A stretch of 64,000 bases of DNA from Stenotrophomonas maltophilia (GTDB lineage: Bacteria; Pseudomonadota; Gammaproteobacteria; Xanthomonadales; Xanthomonadaceae): positions 1 to 64,000 of the forward strand of contig NZ_NEQV01000009.1 of NCBI RefSeq assembly GCF_002799245.1, read 5' to 3'. Shown here piece by piece: positions 55,189 to 63,785 of this stretch (its first letter is position 1; every line of letters starts with the position of its first letter). Under the pieces are notes generated by a model. It worked only from the letters and a program-made list of their open reading frames with translations. It had not been told where the DNA came from and made no database searches. Both the position numbers and the translations under genes were made by a program.

Positions 55189-56082
55189 ATGATCGCCGCC
55201 GCATCGCCCTCCCCCGCCGCAACACCCTGGTTCCATTCGCTCGACTGGGAACGCCTGCTGGAGACCTATGGCGTGCCTTTGCTGGCCGCCATCGTCGTGC
55301 TGCTGGTCGGCATGTGGGTGGCGCGGCGCCTGTCCAATGCGATGCCGCGCGCGACCGCGCGCATGGGCGTGGACCCGATGCTGGGTAGCTTCCTGCGCAA
55401 TGTGGTGTATGCCGCGTCGCTGGTCATCGTGGTGGTGCTGGCCATTGGTACGCTGGGCGTGCAGATCACCCCGCTGCTGGCCGTGCTCGGCACCGCCGGC
55501 CTCGCTGTTGGCCTGGCGCTGAAGGATTCGCTGTCCAACATCGCCTCGGGCGTGATGCTGGTGACGCTGCGGCCGTTCCGCGTGGGCGATGTGGTTACCG
55601 TGGCCGGGCAGACCGGCACCGTGCGCGAAGTGCGCATCTTCCAGACCGTCCTCACCGGCGCCGACAACCAGCACACCACCATTCCGAACACGCTGATCAC
55701 CGCCGCGCCGATCATCAACCTCACCGCCGAACCGACACGCCGCGTCGAACTGGTGATCGGCATCGGCTACGAGGACAACATCCAGCTGGCGCGAGACACT
55801 GCACTTGCGCTGATGAAGGCCGACCCGCGCGTGCTGCAGACGCCGGCACCGGACGTGGTGGTGTATGAGCTGGGTGCGCACGCCATCAACCTGGGCATCC
55901 GCTGCTACGTGAAGTCGGCCGACTGGTTCGGCACCAAGGTCACGCTGCTGGAACAGCTGAAGCTGGGCTATGACAAGGCCGGCATCAACATCCCCTACCC
56001 GCAGCAGGACATGCACCTGTACCTGCATGGCAAGGACGGCGGCGTGGTCGAGGCTGAGGCACTGGTGCGCGACAAGCCCTGA
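55189..56082 (+). CDS. mscS: Small-conductance mechanosensitive channel (MscS)
   Basis: The 297-residue protein has three transmembrane helices (about 24-44, 68-90, 97-120). TM3 has the Gly/Ala-rich pore face LGTAGLAVGLALKDSLSNIASG, followed by the beta domain (MLVTLRPFRVGDVV). The C-terminal cytoplasmic domain reaches NIPYPQQDMHLY. It opens on membrane tension during osmotic downshift. AAGGAAA lies before ATG 55189. Confidence 0.94.
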   Translation: MIAAASPSPAATPWFHSLDWERLLETYGVPLLAAIVVLLVGMWVARRLSNAMPRATARMGVDPMLGSFLRNVVYAASLVIVVVLAIGTLGVQITPLLAVLGTAGLAVGLALKDSLSNIASGVMLVTLRPFRVGDVVTVAGQTGTVREVRIFQTVLTGADNQHTTIPNTLITAAPIINLTAEPTRRVELVIGIGYEDNIQLARDTALALMKADPRVLQTPAPDVVVYELGAHAINLGIRCYVKSADWFGTKVTLLEQLKLGYDKAGINIPYPQQDMHLYLHGKDGGVVEAEALVRDKP

Positions 56083-56094
56083 TCCTTCCGGGTG

Positions 56095-56115
56095 GTGCCG
56101 ACCAACGGTCGGCAC
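56095..56115. repeat. GACC-AAC-GGTC hairpin, third copy
   Basis: GTGCCGACC-AAC-GGTCGGCAC, a perfect 9-bp stem 13 bases after mscS. It may also assist transcription termination. Confidence 0.75.
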
Positions 56116-56131
56116 CCACCCAACGGCACCG

Positions 56132-56155
56132 GTAGTGCCGGCCGCTGGCCGGCAC
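56132..56155. repeat. GTAG…CCGGCC palindrome
   Basis: GTAGTGCCGGCC-GCT-GGCCGGCAC, a GTAG-headed REP unit between convergent genes. Confidence 0.8.
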
Positions 56156-56164
56156 CCGCCAGGA

Positions 56165-57280
56165 TCAAGCCGCGACGCTTTCTTCCAGCGTCGGGTAATC
56201 GGTGAACCCGACCGCGCCACCGCCAAAGAATGTCGCCCGATCCGGCGGATTCAGTTCCGCCCCCAGGCGCAGGCGCTCCGGCAGGTCCGGGTTGGCGATG
56301 AACGGACGACCGAAGCCGATCAGGTCGGCCCAGCCTTCAGCCAGCGCCTGCTCGGCGCGCTCGGCCGTGTACTTGCCGGCATAGATCAGCGTGCCCGGGT
56401 AGACCATGCGCAGTGCCTGCTTGAACGCCACCGGCATCAGCGGCGCTTCGTCCCAGTCGGCTTCGACGATGTGCAGGTAACCCACGCCCAGCCCGGCCAT
56501 CAGGTGGGCGGCGGCCAGGTAGGTCGCCTGCGGCGTATCGTCCACCGCACCCTGCTGCACGGTCAGCGGCGCCAGGCGCACGCCGACACGGTCCGCGCCG
56601 GCAACTTCAACCATGGCCTGCACCACTTCGTGCAGGAAGCGCAGGCGGTTCTGCAGCGAGCCGCCGTAGCGGTCGGTGCGCAGGTTCGCCTGCGAATCGA
56701 TGAACTGATTGATCAGGTAACCATTGGCTGCGTGCAGCTCGACACCATCGAAGCCAGCAGCCAGCGCATTGCGGGTGGCCTGCGCGTAGTCCTCGACGAT
56801 GCCCGGGATCTCGTCTTCGCGCAGCGCGCGCGGCATCGAATGCTGGATCATTTCACCCATGCCGGTTTCCGGACCGGCACCACTCGGATCGACGAACACC
56901 TTCACGCCTTCAGCCAGCAGGGCCGACGACGATACCGGTGCACCGCCCTCCGGCTGCAGCGCCACGTGCGAAACACGGCCCACATGCCACAGCTGGGCGT
57001 AGATGCGGCCACCGGCGGCGTGCACCGCATCGGTCACCTGGCGCCAGCCCTGCACCTGCTCGGCACTGTGGATGCCCGGGGTCCAGGCATAGCCCTGGCC
57101 CTGCTGGCTGATCTGGGTACCTTCGCTGACGATCAGGCCGGCGCTGGCACGCTGCGCGTAATAGGCGGCCATTTCCGCAGTGGCGACGTTGCCGTCGGCG
57201 GCGCGCGAGCGGGTCATCGGCGGCATCACGATGCGGTTGGGCAGCGTCAGCGCGCCCAGGCGATGGGAGGTGAACATCAT
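56165..57280 (-). CDS. Old yellow enzyme-family alkene reductase (NemA-like)
   Basis: This is a 371-residue FMN TIM barrel. It has LPNRIVMPPMTRSRA at the N-terminus, AQLWHVGRVSH, GVELHAANGYLINQF (active-site H/N pair), DRYGGSLQNRLRF and GFGRPFIANPDLP at the FMN phosphate site. It reduces activated C=C bonds and nitro compounds with NAD(P)H. Two ATGs (57280 and 57277) are adjacent. Confidence 0.93.
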   Translation of the reverse strand: MMFTSHRLGALTLPNRIVMPPMTRSRAADGNVATAEMAAYYAQRASAGLIVSEGTQISQQGQGYAWTPGIHSAEQVQGWRQVTDAVHAAGGRIYAQLWHVGRVSHVALQPEGGAPVSSSALLAEGVKVFVDPSGAGPETGMGEMIQHSMPRALREDEIPGIVEDYAQATRNALAAGFDGVELHAANGYLINQFIDSQANLRTDRYGGSLQNRLRFLHEVVQAMVEVAGADRVGVRLAPLTVQQGAVDDTPQATYLAAAHLMAGLGVGYLHIVEADWDEAPLMPVAFKQALRMVYPGTLIYAGKYTAERAEQALAEGWADLIGFGRPFIANPDLPERLRLGAELNPPDRATFFGGGAVGFTDYPTLEESVAA

Positions 57281-57397
57281 GGCGGCAATCTCTTGCGGGG
57301 GAAGTGCCGCAAAGGATGGGGATGTCTCCCGCTGCGCAACAGGCACGCGCTGGCAAAACAATTGTTCCGCCAGGGCAAGGATGCGGCCCGTTCCTTC

Positions 57398-57435
57398 GGG
57401 TCGGATCCCTTTCCGAAGGAAGGGGCTCTGACCCC
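57398..57435. repeat. GGGGTCAGAG…ATCCGACCC stem element, copy 2 (inverted)
   Basis: On the minus strand it reads GGGGTC, AGAG, inner stem CCCCTTCC/GGAAAGGG (one mismatch), ATCC, GACCC. The outer strings equal those of 35309-35347. Confidence 0.72.
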
Positions 57436-57440
57436 CGGGG

Positions 57441-58313
57441 TTACAGCGCTGGCTCGATCCTGGCCGCACCGTGCGCCACGCGGTCGTAGCAGGTGCGCAC
57501 CACATCCTCCCCGTACTTCAATTCCAGCCGGCGCACGATGAAGTGGCCGCGCGCCATGTCCTGGTAGTAATCGGTGAACATGGTATTCAGTGTTGCACCC
57601 GCGGCAGCACCGACGATCGGCACCGCCTGCGCGGCGAACTTCTCGGTGACCACCACGCCGAATCGCGCCGCCACCTTCTCCACCATCTTCGCCAGCAACT
57701 TGCCGGCCTCCTTCGGTGCCACGCCCAGTGTCAGGTCGCGGCCGGTCACCACGCGCCCGGCCAGTTCGGCCGACAGGTGACGCATCACATCGGTGGTGAA
57801 ACCACGGGCCAGGTAATAGCCCGTCTCGCTCGCATCATCGCGTGGCGAGTTGCCGCCCAGCGCGAACACCTCCAGGCAGGCCTGGCGGGTACTGAACTCG
57901 GACAGGTCGAATCCCTCGCTGCGGGCCACGTCGGCCACCGCACGCATCATGATGGTGGTCGACACCGGCAGCTCGATGAACAATGCCGCGAAGCCGAAGG
58001 CCCCGCCGACCGCACCCGAGGTGGCGGCCGCCAGTTTGTGCCAGCGGGTCGATGCCCCCTTGCCGGGCGTGTTGTCCATGCTCCACAGCGCCGCCTGCGC
58101 CGACTTGGACAGCGCCGCCTGCACCGCACCGTGGATGCGGCCGGCGACCGCCTTGGGCAGCGCCTTCACCGCGAACTCCAGCGGCGTGCCGACCAGGTTC
58201 GCCATGCGCGCAGTCAGGGTCGGCGCTTCCAGCAGGGCCACCGCCCGCTGCAGGTCGGACCAGTCGTGGGCGTCATGGGCAATATCGCGGGGGAGCAGGA
58301 TGGGCTCGTTCAT
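57441..58313 (-). CDS. EcsC-family protein
   Basis: The 290-residue protein has hydrophobic, glycine-rich middle segments (about 95-125, SGAVGGAFGFAALFIELPVS; and about 240-255, VPIVGAAAGATLN) and the DDASETGYYLARG motif of EcsC-like proteins. Membrane association is likely; the role is unknown. In Bacillus, EcsC is linked to an ABC transporter and protein secretion; no transporter gene is adjacent here. Confidence 0.87.
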   Translation of the reverse strand: MNEPILLPRDIAHDAHDWSDLQRAVALLEAPTLTARMANLVGTPLEFAVKALPKAVAGRIHGAVQAALSKSAQAALWSMDNTPGKGASTRWHKLAAATSGAVGGAFGFAALFIELPVSTTIMMRAVADVARSEGFDLSEFSTRQACLEVFALGGNSPRDDASETGYYLARGFTTDVMRHLSAELAGRVVTGRDLTLGVAPKEAGKLLAKMVEKVAARFGVVVTEKFAAQAVPIVGAAAGATLNTMFTDYYQDMARGHFIVRRLELKYGEDVVRTCYDRVAHGAARIEPAL

Positions 58314-58350
58314 GGCGCCGATCTTAGCGCCAGGGAGTTGAACGGAGGGT

Positions 58351-58426
58351 AGTGCCGGCCGCTGGCCGGCAACCTGATGCACCTCACGCAAGCCCTGGAA
58401 CTGCCGGCCAGTGGCCGGCACTACCG
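58351..58426. repeat. Inverted pair of GTAG…CCGGCC palindromes
   Basis: GTAGTGCCGGCC-GCT-GGCCGGCA near 58351 faces TGCCGGCC-AGT-GGCCGGCACTAC ending just before the orn gene. Confidence 0.8.
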
Positions 58427-58427
58427 A

Positions 58428-59000
58428 TCAAGGCGTGGGCAACCCTGACAGCGCACCCATGAACTGGCGGTAATGGCGCAGCTCGGCGATCGAATCGTGC
58501 ACGTCGCTCAGTGCGGTGTGGTTGCTGTTCTTGCCGACACCGGCGGCCACGCTCGGCGCCCAGCGCTTGGCCAGTTCCTTCACCGTGGACACGTCCAGGT
58601 TGCGGTAGTGGAAGTACTTTTCCAGCCTCGGCATCTGGCGGTGCAGGAAGCGGCGGTCCTGGCAGATCGAGTTGCCGCACATCGGCGAAAGGCCGGCCGG
58701 AATCCACTGCGCCAGGAAATTCACCGTCTGCGCCTCGGCCTGGCCCAGGGTGGTGGTGCTGTCCACCACGCGCTGCCACAGACCCGAGCGGCGGTGCTGG
58801 TTGCGGTTCCACTCATCCATCGCTTCCAGCGTTTCCAGCGGATGGTGGATGGCGAACTCCGGCCCTTCAGCCAGCACATTGAGCTGGGCATCGGTGACCA
58901 CGGTGGCGATCTCGATGATCGAATCGTTGTCGGTATCCAACCCGGTCATTTCCAGGTCGATCCAGATCAGTCGCTCGTTGGCCGCGCCGTTGTCCGCCAT
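58428..59000 (-). CDS. orn: Oligoribonuclease
   Basis: The 190-residue DEDDh exonuclease has WIDLEMTGLD (D15, E17), the second aspartate in the CGNSICQDRRFL region, and HTALSDVHDSI with the catalytic H/D. It degrades 2-5 nt RNAs and pGpG, the breakdown product of c-di-GMP, which matters in a genome with many diguanylate cyclases. ATG 59000 gives the standard length. Confidence 0.95.
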   Translation of the reverse strand: MADNGAANERLIWIDLEMTGLDTDNDSIIEIATVVTDAQLNVLAEGPEFAIHHPLETLEAMDEWNRNQHRRSGLWQRVVDSTTTLGQAEAQTVNFLAQWIPAGLSPMCGNSICQDRRFLHRQMPRLEKYFHYRNLDVSTVKELAKRWAPSVAAGVGKNSNHTALSDVHDSIAELRHYRQFMGALSGLPTP

Positions 59001-59075
59001 GTGTCGCCTCGTTGCTGGGCAGGCGCGCGGCCTACCGGTGAAGGGAAAGGGGCGCCCATCATACCCTTTCGCCAC

Positions 59076-59600
59076 TCAGCCCTCGCCGGCGTGGTCTTCC
59101 AGCAGCAGCGGCGGCTTGCCGCGCTTGGCGCGGAAATAATTGGTCAGGCGCGTGCTGGCCTCCTTGGCCAGCACCCCACCGTGAATCTCCACCCGGTGGT
59201 TGTGGCGGGCATCGCCCAGCAGGTCGAACACGCTGCCGCACGCGCCAGTCTTGGGGTCGCTGGCGCCGTAGACCAGCCGGGCAACGCGTGCATGCACGAT
59301 CGCCATCGCACACATCGCGCACGGCTCCAGGGTCACGTACAGGGTGCTGCCGAGCAGCCGATGATTGGCCAGCAGCGTGCCACCGGCCCGCATGGCCACG
59401 ATCTCGGCATGCGCGCTGGGATCGTGCGAGGCGATGTTGAGGTTCCAGCCCTCGCCCAGCAGCTGGCCATCGGCGCTCACCAGTACCGCACCCACCGGAA
59501 TCTCATCGAACTCGCGCTGCGCGCGCTCGGCCAATGCCAGCGCATGGCGCATCCAGTGTTCATCGGCGTCGTGCACCGGTACGCCCAGGGCATCGGTCAT
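59076..59600 (-). CDS. tadA: tRNA-specific adenosine deaminase
   Basis: The 174-residue zinc deaminase has H64-A-E66 (PSAHAEIVAM) and P-C94-AM-C97 (LEPCAMCAMA), the cytidine-deaminase fold active site. DEIPVGAVLV and YGASDPKTGA are TadA signatures. It edits A34 of tRNA-Arg to inosine. A guanine-deaminase role is unlikely given these strings. Confidence 0.93.
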   Translation of the reverse strand: MTDALGVPVHDADEHWMRHALALAERAQREFDEIPVGAVLVSADGQLLGEGWNLNIASHDPSAHAEIVAMRAGGTLLANHRLLGSTLYVTLEPCAMCAMAIVHARVARLVYGASDPKTGACGSVFDLLGDARHNHRVEIHGGVLAKEASTRLTNYFRAKRGKPPLLLEDHAGEG

Positions 59601-59675
59601 GGCGGTTCTCGCGTGTCTACAGGGCCAGGTAGGCCGCCGGGGTGGCATTGTACGCCCGTGGCCGTGCAGGCGCCG

Positions 59676-60035
59676 CTAACGTGCGTCGAAGCGCTCGCGG
59701 GCGGCGTCCAGCGCCGGGAAGTTGTGCTCGGCCCAACGGTCCAGGGCGGACAGCGTGTCAACCAGACCACGCGCGACCTCGGTCAGCCGGTACTCCACAT
59801 GCAGCGGCTTGCTGCCCAGGTCACACCGCTCGACCAGACCATTGCGCTCCAACTGCCGAAGGGTCTGGGTCAACACCTTCTGCGAGATGCCATCGATCTT
59901 CCTCAGCAGCGCGCCATTGCGCAGCGGCCCCTGTGCCAGCGCCGGCAACAGCAGCATCACCCATTTGCCGGAGATCAGCGCCAGCGCATCGCGCGCCGAG
60001 CAATCGGCGGCATAGACATCGCCCGGACAGGCCAT
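59676..60035 (-). CDS. HxlR-family transcriptional regulator
   Basis: The 119-residue winged helix has an N-terminal cysteine pair (MACPGDVYAADCSARDAL), ISGKWVMLLLPALA, RKIDGISQKVLTQTLRQLERNGLVER and HVEYRLTEVARGL. The cysteines suggest quinone or electrophile sensing, as in YodB/QorR. It is divergent from a quinone-reductase gene, so repression of that gene is likely. Confidence 0.92.
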   Translation of the reverse strand: MACPGDVYAADCSARDALALISGKWVMLLLPALAQGPLRNGALLRKIDGISQKVLTQTLRQLERNGLVERCDLGSKPLHVEYRLTEVARGLVDTLSALDRWAEHNFPALDAARERFDAR

Positions 60036-60037
60036 GG

Positions 60038-60055
60038 TTACCTCAAGGTGCGTAA
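60038..60055. promoter_or_regulatory. Candidate HxlR operator
   Basis: TTAC (60038-60041) and GTAA (60052-60055) flank the inner palindrome ACCT-CA-AGGT. It lies 3 bases from the hxlR-type start and 58 bases before the divergent reductase gene. Confidence 0.4.
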
Positions 60056-60113
60056 TTGCCGGGGCACTCCGGCATCGCGAGGATGGTCGCACACTCCATG
60101 AACACCTTGCCCC

Positions 60114-60881
60114 ATGCGCGCCCTGATCCTGCTTGCCCATCCCGAACCCCGCTCGTTCAACGCCCATCTGGCCACGCAGGCCGCCGAACAGCTGCGGCAT
60201 GACCACCTGCAGGTGGACGTGGTCGACCTGTATGCGGAGGGCTTCGATCCGCTGGAAGCGGCCCATCACCATTCAAGCCGCCTGCAACCCGACCGCTTCG
60301 ATGCCCAGCGCGAACAGCGTTACGGCGCCGAACAGGGTCGGCTGCCCGCCGATGTGCAGCGCCATCTGCAGCTGCTGCAGGCTGCGGACCTGGTGATCCT
60401 GCAGTTCCCGCTCTGGTGGTTCGCGGCACCGGCGATCCTCAAGGGCTGGCTGGACCGCGTACTGGTCTACGGGCCGATGTACAACAGCCGCCGGCGCCAC
60501 GAACACGGCGCGATGCGCGGCAAACGTGCCCTGCCAAGCGTCACCACCGGTTCTTCGGCGCGGGCATGCGGGATGGATGGCCGCGAGGGGGATACCCGTC
60601 TGTTGCTTTGGCCGTTGATGTACAGCCTGCGCTACGTCGGCTTCGACGTGATGGAACCGCATGTGGTGCATGGTGTCCGTTCCGGGCTGGCACCGGAGCG
60701 CGTGCAGGCGCACGACGAGGCACTGGCCACGGCAACCCTCCACTACCGCGAACGACTGGCGCAATGGCCACAGTGGCCCATCGTGCCCTTCAACGACAGC
60801 GTGGATTTCGAGGACAGCGTGGTGCTCCGCGCGGAGGCGACTGCGTACAGCCCCTTCATCCGCCATCGCAACGCCGGATGA
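60114..60881 (+). CDS. NAD(P)H:quinone oxidoreductase (flavodoxin-fold, MdaB/KefF-like)
   Basis: The 255-residue flavodoxin-2 family protein has LILLAHPEPRSFNAHLA (FMN phosphate region), LQFPLWWFAAPAILKGWLDRV, and an ALPSVTTGSS loop. It performs two-electron quinone reduction that avoids semiquinone radicals. The divergent HxlR gene probably controls it. Confidence 0.9.
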   Translation: MRALILLAHPEPRSFNAHLATQAAEQLRHDHLQVDVVDLYAEGFDPLEAAHHHSSRLQPDRFDAQREQRYGAEQGRLPADVQRHLQLLQAADLVILQFPLWWFAAPAILKGWLDRVLVYGPMYNSRRRHEHGAMRGKRALPSVTTGSSARACGMDGREGDTRLLLWPLMYSLRYVGFDVMEPHVVHGVRSGLAPERVQAHDEALATATLHYRERLAQWPQWPIVPFNDSVDFEDSVVLRAEATAYSPFIRHRNAG

Positions 60882-60949
60882 ATCCGCTCCTGCAGGCGCG
60901 ACCGCGAAGCTTCATACTGCGCCCTCTTCCGCAGCACCTTGGTGAACCC

Positions 60950-61387
60950 ATGACCACCCTTCGCCCCTCGCGCGCCGACGACGGCGCCGCCCTCGTCGAC
61001 CTCTGGCGCCGCGCCGTCGACGCCACCCACGACTTCCTCAGCGCCGAAGACCGCCAGGCCATCGATGCCGAGGTGGCTGGCTTCCTGCCGCAGGCGCCGA
61101 TGACCGTTGCCGTCGATGCGCAGGACCGCCCTCTTGGTTTCATGCTGATCGACGGCACGCACATGGAAGCGCTGTTCATCGATCCGGATGTGCGCGGCAC
61201 GGGCATCGGCCGGCAGCTGCTGCAGCACGCGCTGGCCCTGCATCCGCAGTTGAGTACCGACGTCAACGCACAGAACGCGCAGGCCGTTGGCTTCTACCTG
61301 CGCATGGGCTTCGTCGAAACCGGCCGCTCACCGCTCGATTCGCAGGGCCGTCCGTACCCCCTGATCCATCTCCGGCACAACGGCTGA
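60950..61387 (+). CDS. GNAT-family N-acetyltransferase (YjaB-like)
   Basis: The 145-residue protein has LRPSRADDGAALVDLWRRAV at the start and motif A with MEALFIDPDVRGTGIGRQLLQ (R-G-x-G-x-G), followed by NAQNAQAVGFYLRMGF. It resembles E. coli YjaB; the substrate is unknown. ATG 60950 gives the family-typical beginning. Confidence 0.88.
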   Translation: MTTLRPSRADDGAALVDLWRRAVDATHDFLSAEDRQAIDAEVAGFLPQAPMTVAVDAQDRPLGFMLIDGTHMEALFIDPDVRGTGIGRQLLQHALALHPQLSTDVNAQNAQAVGFYLRMGFVETGRSPLDSQGRPYPLIHLRHNG

Positions 61388-61444
61388 CATCCCTCGGCAG
61401 CCGCCGCGTGCTAGCGTGGCGGCGTCCACGAAGGAGTGCCGTGC

Positions 61445-61651
61445 ATGGAAGGTGGTAGAGCTCTGCTGACCCTGTTCGCTCTGGGAATCAGCCTGGTCTG
61501 GATCCTGGTACCGTTCGCGATCTTCGCGGTACGCAATCTGCTGCGCGAGCTGCTGGCCGAGCAGCGCCGCACCAATGAACTGCTCGAGCACATCGGCGGC
61601 TACCGCATTCCCAAGCCGCAGCCCGAGCCCACTGTCTGGCGTGCGCCCTGA
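61445..61651 (+). CDS. Small single-helix membrane protein (68 aa)
   Basis: The 68-residue protein has one transmembrane helix at about 8-30 (LTLFALGISLVWILVPFAIF) followed by a charged helix (RNLLRELLAEQRRTNELLEHI) and a Pro-rich end. AAGGAG lies 8 bases before ATG 61445. The family is not recognised. Confidence 0.7.
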   Translation: MEGGRALLTLFALGISLVWILVPFAIFAVRNLLRELLAEQRRTNELLEHIGGYRIPKPQPEPTVWRAP

Positions 61652-61663
61652 TCTTCCGCATGC

Positions 61664-62170
61664 TCAGGCGGTGGCTTCAAAGGCCGCAGAGTAGCTCACC
61701 TCTCCCTGCGCCATCGGTGGTCGCAGGCACAGCGCCTGGAAGTACTCTGGCGGGACACCGGGCAGCACCAGGCCCGGTTCGGCGCGGAACCCGAATCGTC
61801 CGTAGTACGCGGGCTCCCCCAGCAAGACACAGCCCTGCGCGCCCTGCTCACGCAATGCGTCGAGCGCCGCGTGCATCAGCGCCGCACCAATGCCCTGCCC
61901 CTGCCATCCGGGCAATACCGAGATCGGCCCCAGGCCGAGCCAGCCCGTGCTGCCATCGCTGATCGTCACCGGCGACAGGGCAATGTGCCCTACGACCTGG
62001 CCGTCCTTCTCGGCAACCAGCGAAAGATTGAGCTCTCCACGCGAACGCAGTGCATCAACAATGAACTGCTCGGTGTGGCTGCTGTGCGGGGCTTCGCGGA
62101 AGGCCGCCTCGGTGAGTGCGTGGATGACAGCCTGGTCTTCGCGGGTTTCAGGACGGATCGTGCAGTTCAA
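61664..62170 (-). CDS. GNAT-family N-acetyltransferase (YhbS-like)
   Basis: The 168-residue protein from TTG 62170 has IRPETREDQAVIHALTEAAF, motif A GLGPISVLPGWQGQGIGAAL, and LGEPAYYGRFGFR, the YhbS pattern. The TTG start is chosen because AAAGG lies 8-9 bases upstream and the protein then begins like its homologues; ATG 62260 would add 30 residues of unlikely content. The substrate is unknown. Confidence 0.85.
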   Translation of the reverse strand: MNCTIRPETREDQAVIHALTEAAFREAPHSSHTEQFIVDALRSRGELNLSLVAEKDGQVVGHIALSPVTISDGSTGWLGLGPISVLPGWQGQGIGAALMHAALDALREQGAQGCVLLGEPAYYGRFGFRAEPGLVLPGVPPEYFQALCLRPPMAQGEVSYSAAFEATA

Positions 62171-62431
62171 GGGGAACGCCTTTGATGAAGTGATGAAAAT
62201 GTGAATTGTCGCTTTCTGTTGCGGATTCAGCCGCGAACATGCGTCCGGCGGCAAAGCCAACGCGATGATCGGATGCCCTCTGCAGCAAGCGATCTGCCGG
62301 CGCAGCGCGCCCTGCGCGCGTCAAAAATCCGTCCCGAAGGGTGGCACAGTGCTCCCGGCACGCTCCATAATCGGGAAACCTGCCACCCAGGAAGGATATA
62401 TGGACATGGACGCACGATGCAGGATCGGGCC

Positions 62432-63088
62432 ATGGGTGTAGCACACCCCGAACGCGGGGGACGGCCGCTGCTGGCATTGCTCGCCGTCCTGCCGCTTGCT
62501 GCATGCTCGCCCTACGCCGACGCCGAGCGTGACGTCGCCGCGGGTGGACGCGGCCTGGCCAAGCTCAACCCGGCGCCGCAGCAGGCCTATGAGCTGGTGC
62601 TGACACTGAAGGACGCGCCGGGCCCGTTCGCGGTCATTGAGGGCGTGGCCCAGTACGACGCCAGCAACTACGCAGATTGTGGGCGGATCGTGCCTGCAAC
62701 AGGTACTGCAGGCCGCATCACCAGCCAGGAGCCCGTCACCCTGCACAAGGTCGGCGCGAACGAGTACCGCGGCAGGTTCTATCTAGACCGCATGCAGGAC
62801 GAGGACTATTACGGGCGTGGCGTCTGCCATTGGACGCTGACGGGTGTCGGTACGATGTTGCGTGCCACGACTGGAGAGGCGGATACGCGATTCCTGACGT
62901 ACTTCAAAAAGGAACGCATGAACGCCGGATCGCCGTTGACTCTCTACTACCCGAAGGTCGCCTATCCTCGCGCCGAACTTGCTGCCAACTATCCAGCAAG
63001 TGGCAAGGAAGATCCGTCAGCGTACAAAGAAGAGCTGCGCGACGCGCTGTTCTCTACCACCACCACTGTGCAGAAGCTTGCGCCATGA
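62432..63088 (+). CDS. Putative lipoprotein, paralogue A (candidate immunity protein)
   Basis: The 218-residue protein has a lipoprotein signal ending LPLAAC. The mature part shares long blocks with paralogue B: GGRGLAKLNP, AYELVL-LKDAPG-FAV-EGVAQYD, PATGTA-RITSQEPV, EYRG, DEDYYGRGVC. Two cysteines are conserved (…CG-I… and GRGVC). The last third is divergent and visibly AT-richer. I place the start at ATG 62432, which has AGGA 7 bases upstream; ATG 62417 is possible. A stronger AGGAAGG precedes an out-of-frame 13-codon ATG frame at 62400. Family unknown to me; a periplasm-facing immunity lipoprotein is inferred from the neighbours. Confidence 0.75.
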   Translation: MGVAHPERGGRPLLALLAVLPLAACSPYADAERDVAAGGRGLAKLNPAPQQAYELVLTLKDAPGPFAVIEGVAQYDASNYADCGRIVPATGTAGRITSQEPVTLHKVGANEYRGRFYLDRMQDEDYYGRGVCHWTLTGVGTMLRATTGEADTRFLTYFKKERMNAGSPLTLYYPKVAYPRAELAANYPASGKEDPSAYKEELRDALFSTTTTVQKLAP

Positions 63089-63131
63089 ACTGCCAGTGTC
63101 ACATCTACCTCTATCCCCAAGGAGGCCGACA

Positions 63132-63785
63132 TTGCGCCACACGATGATTCCGTGCCTTGCTCTGCTTCTGTTGACCGCCTGCCATCCGGAGACCGCCATG
63201 AACCAGGAACGTGCCGCTGCTGAAGCCGATGTCGCCCAGGGTGGGCGTGGCCTCGCCAAGCTCAACCCCAGCCCGCGCAAGGCCTATGAACTGGTGCTGC
63301 GCCTGAAGGACGCCCCGGGCGATTTCGCGGTGGTCGAAGGCGTGGCCCAGTACGACGTCAGCAATGAAGACCAGTGCGGCCACATCGAGCCGGCCACCGG
63401 CACCGCTGCACGCATCACCAGCCAGGAGCCGGTGGAGCTGCGCAAGGTCGCTGATGGCGAGTACCGCGGCACCGTATACATCGACCGCATGCTGGATGAG
63501 GACTACTACGGTCGCGGTGTCTGCAAGTGGGAGTTCACCGGCGCGGGGGCGATGTTGAAGGCGACGGGCGCCGAAGAAGAGACCCGCTTCCTGACCTTTG
63601 TCGACGCCAAGCCGTTGACCGAAGGTGGCGCGCATACGCTCTACTATCCGGACCTGGTCTATCCGCGGGCAGATCGCGTTCCCAACTTCCCCGCCAGTGG
63701 CGAGCCCGAGCGCAGCAGCTACGCCGCAGATCTGCAGGACAAACTGTTCACGATCACCCTCTCCGCAAGTGAGGTGGCGCCGTGA
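63132..63785 (+). CDS. Putative lipoprotein, paralogue B (candidate immunity protein)
   Basis: The 217-residue protein from TTG 63132 has AAGGAGG 6 bases upstream; ATG 63144 would lack a ribosome site. The signal peptide is short, with lipobox LLTAC. It is a tandem duplicate of paralogue A with the same conserved blocks and cysteines. A 20-codon frame (63085-63147) overlaps the end of A (ATGA) and the start of B and may couple translation. Its stop overlaps the next gene's GTG start (GTGA), tying it to the lipase-like gene. Confidence 0.77.
   Translation: MRHTMIPCLALLLLTACHPETAMNQERAAAEADVAQGGRGLAKLNPSPRKAYELVLRLKDAPGDFAVVEGVAQYDVSNEDQCGHIEPATGTAARITSQEPVELRKVADGEYRGTVYIDRMLDEDYYGRGVCKWEFTGAGAMLKATGAEEETRFLTFVDAKPLTEGGAHTLYYPDLVYPRADRVPNFPASGEPERSSYAADLQDKLFTITLSASEVAP

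Noticed and set aside
62342..62371. TGGCAC…CATAAT as a sigma-54 or sigma-70 promoter for lipoprotein A
   Set aside because: The sigma-54 -12 part (TTGC) is absent, and the -35 hexamer for sigma-70 is poor.
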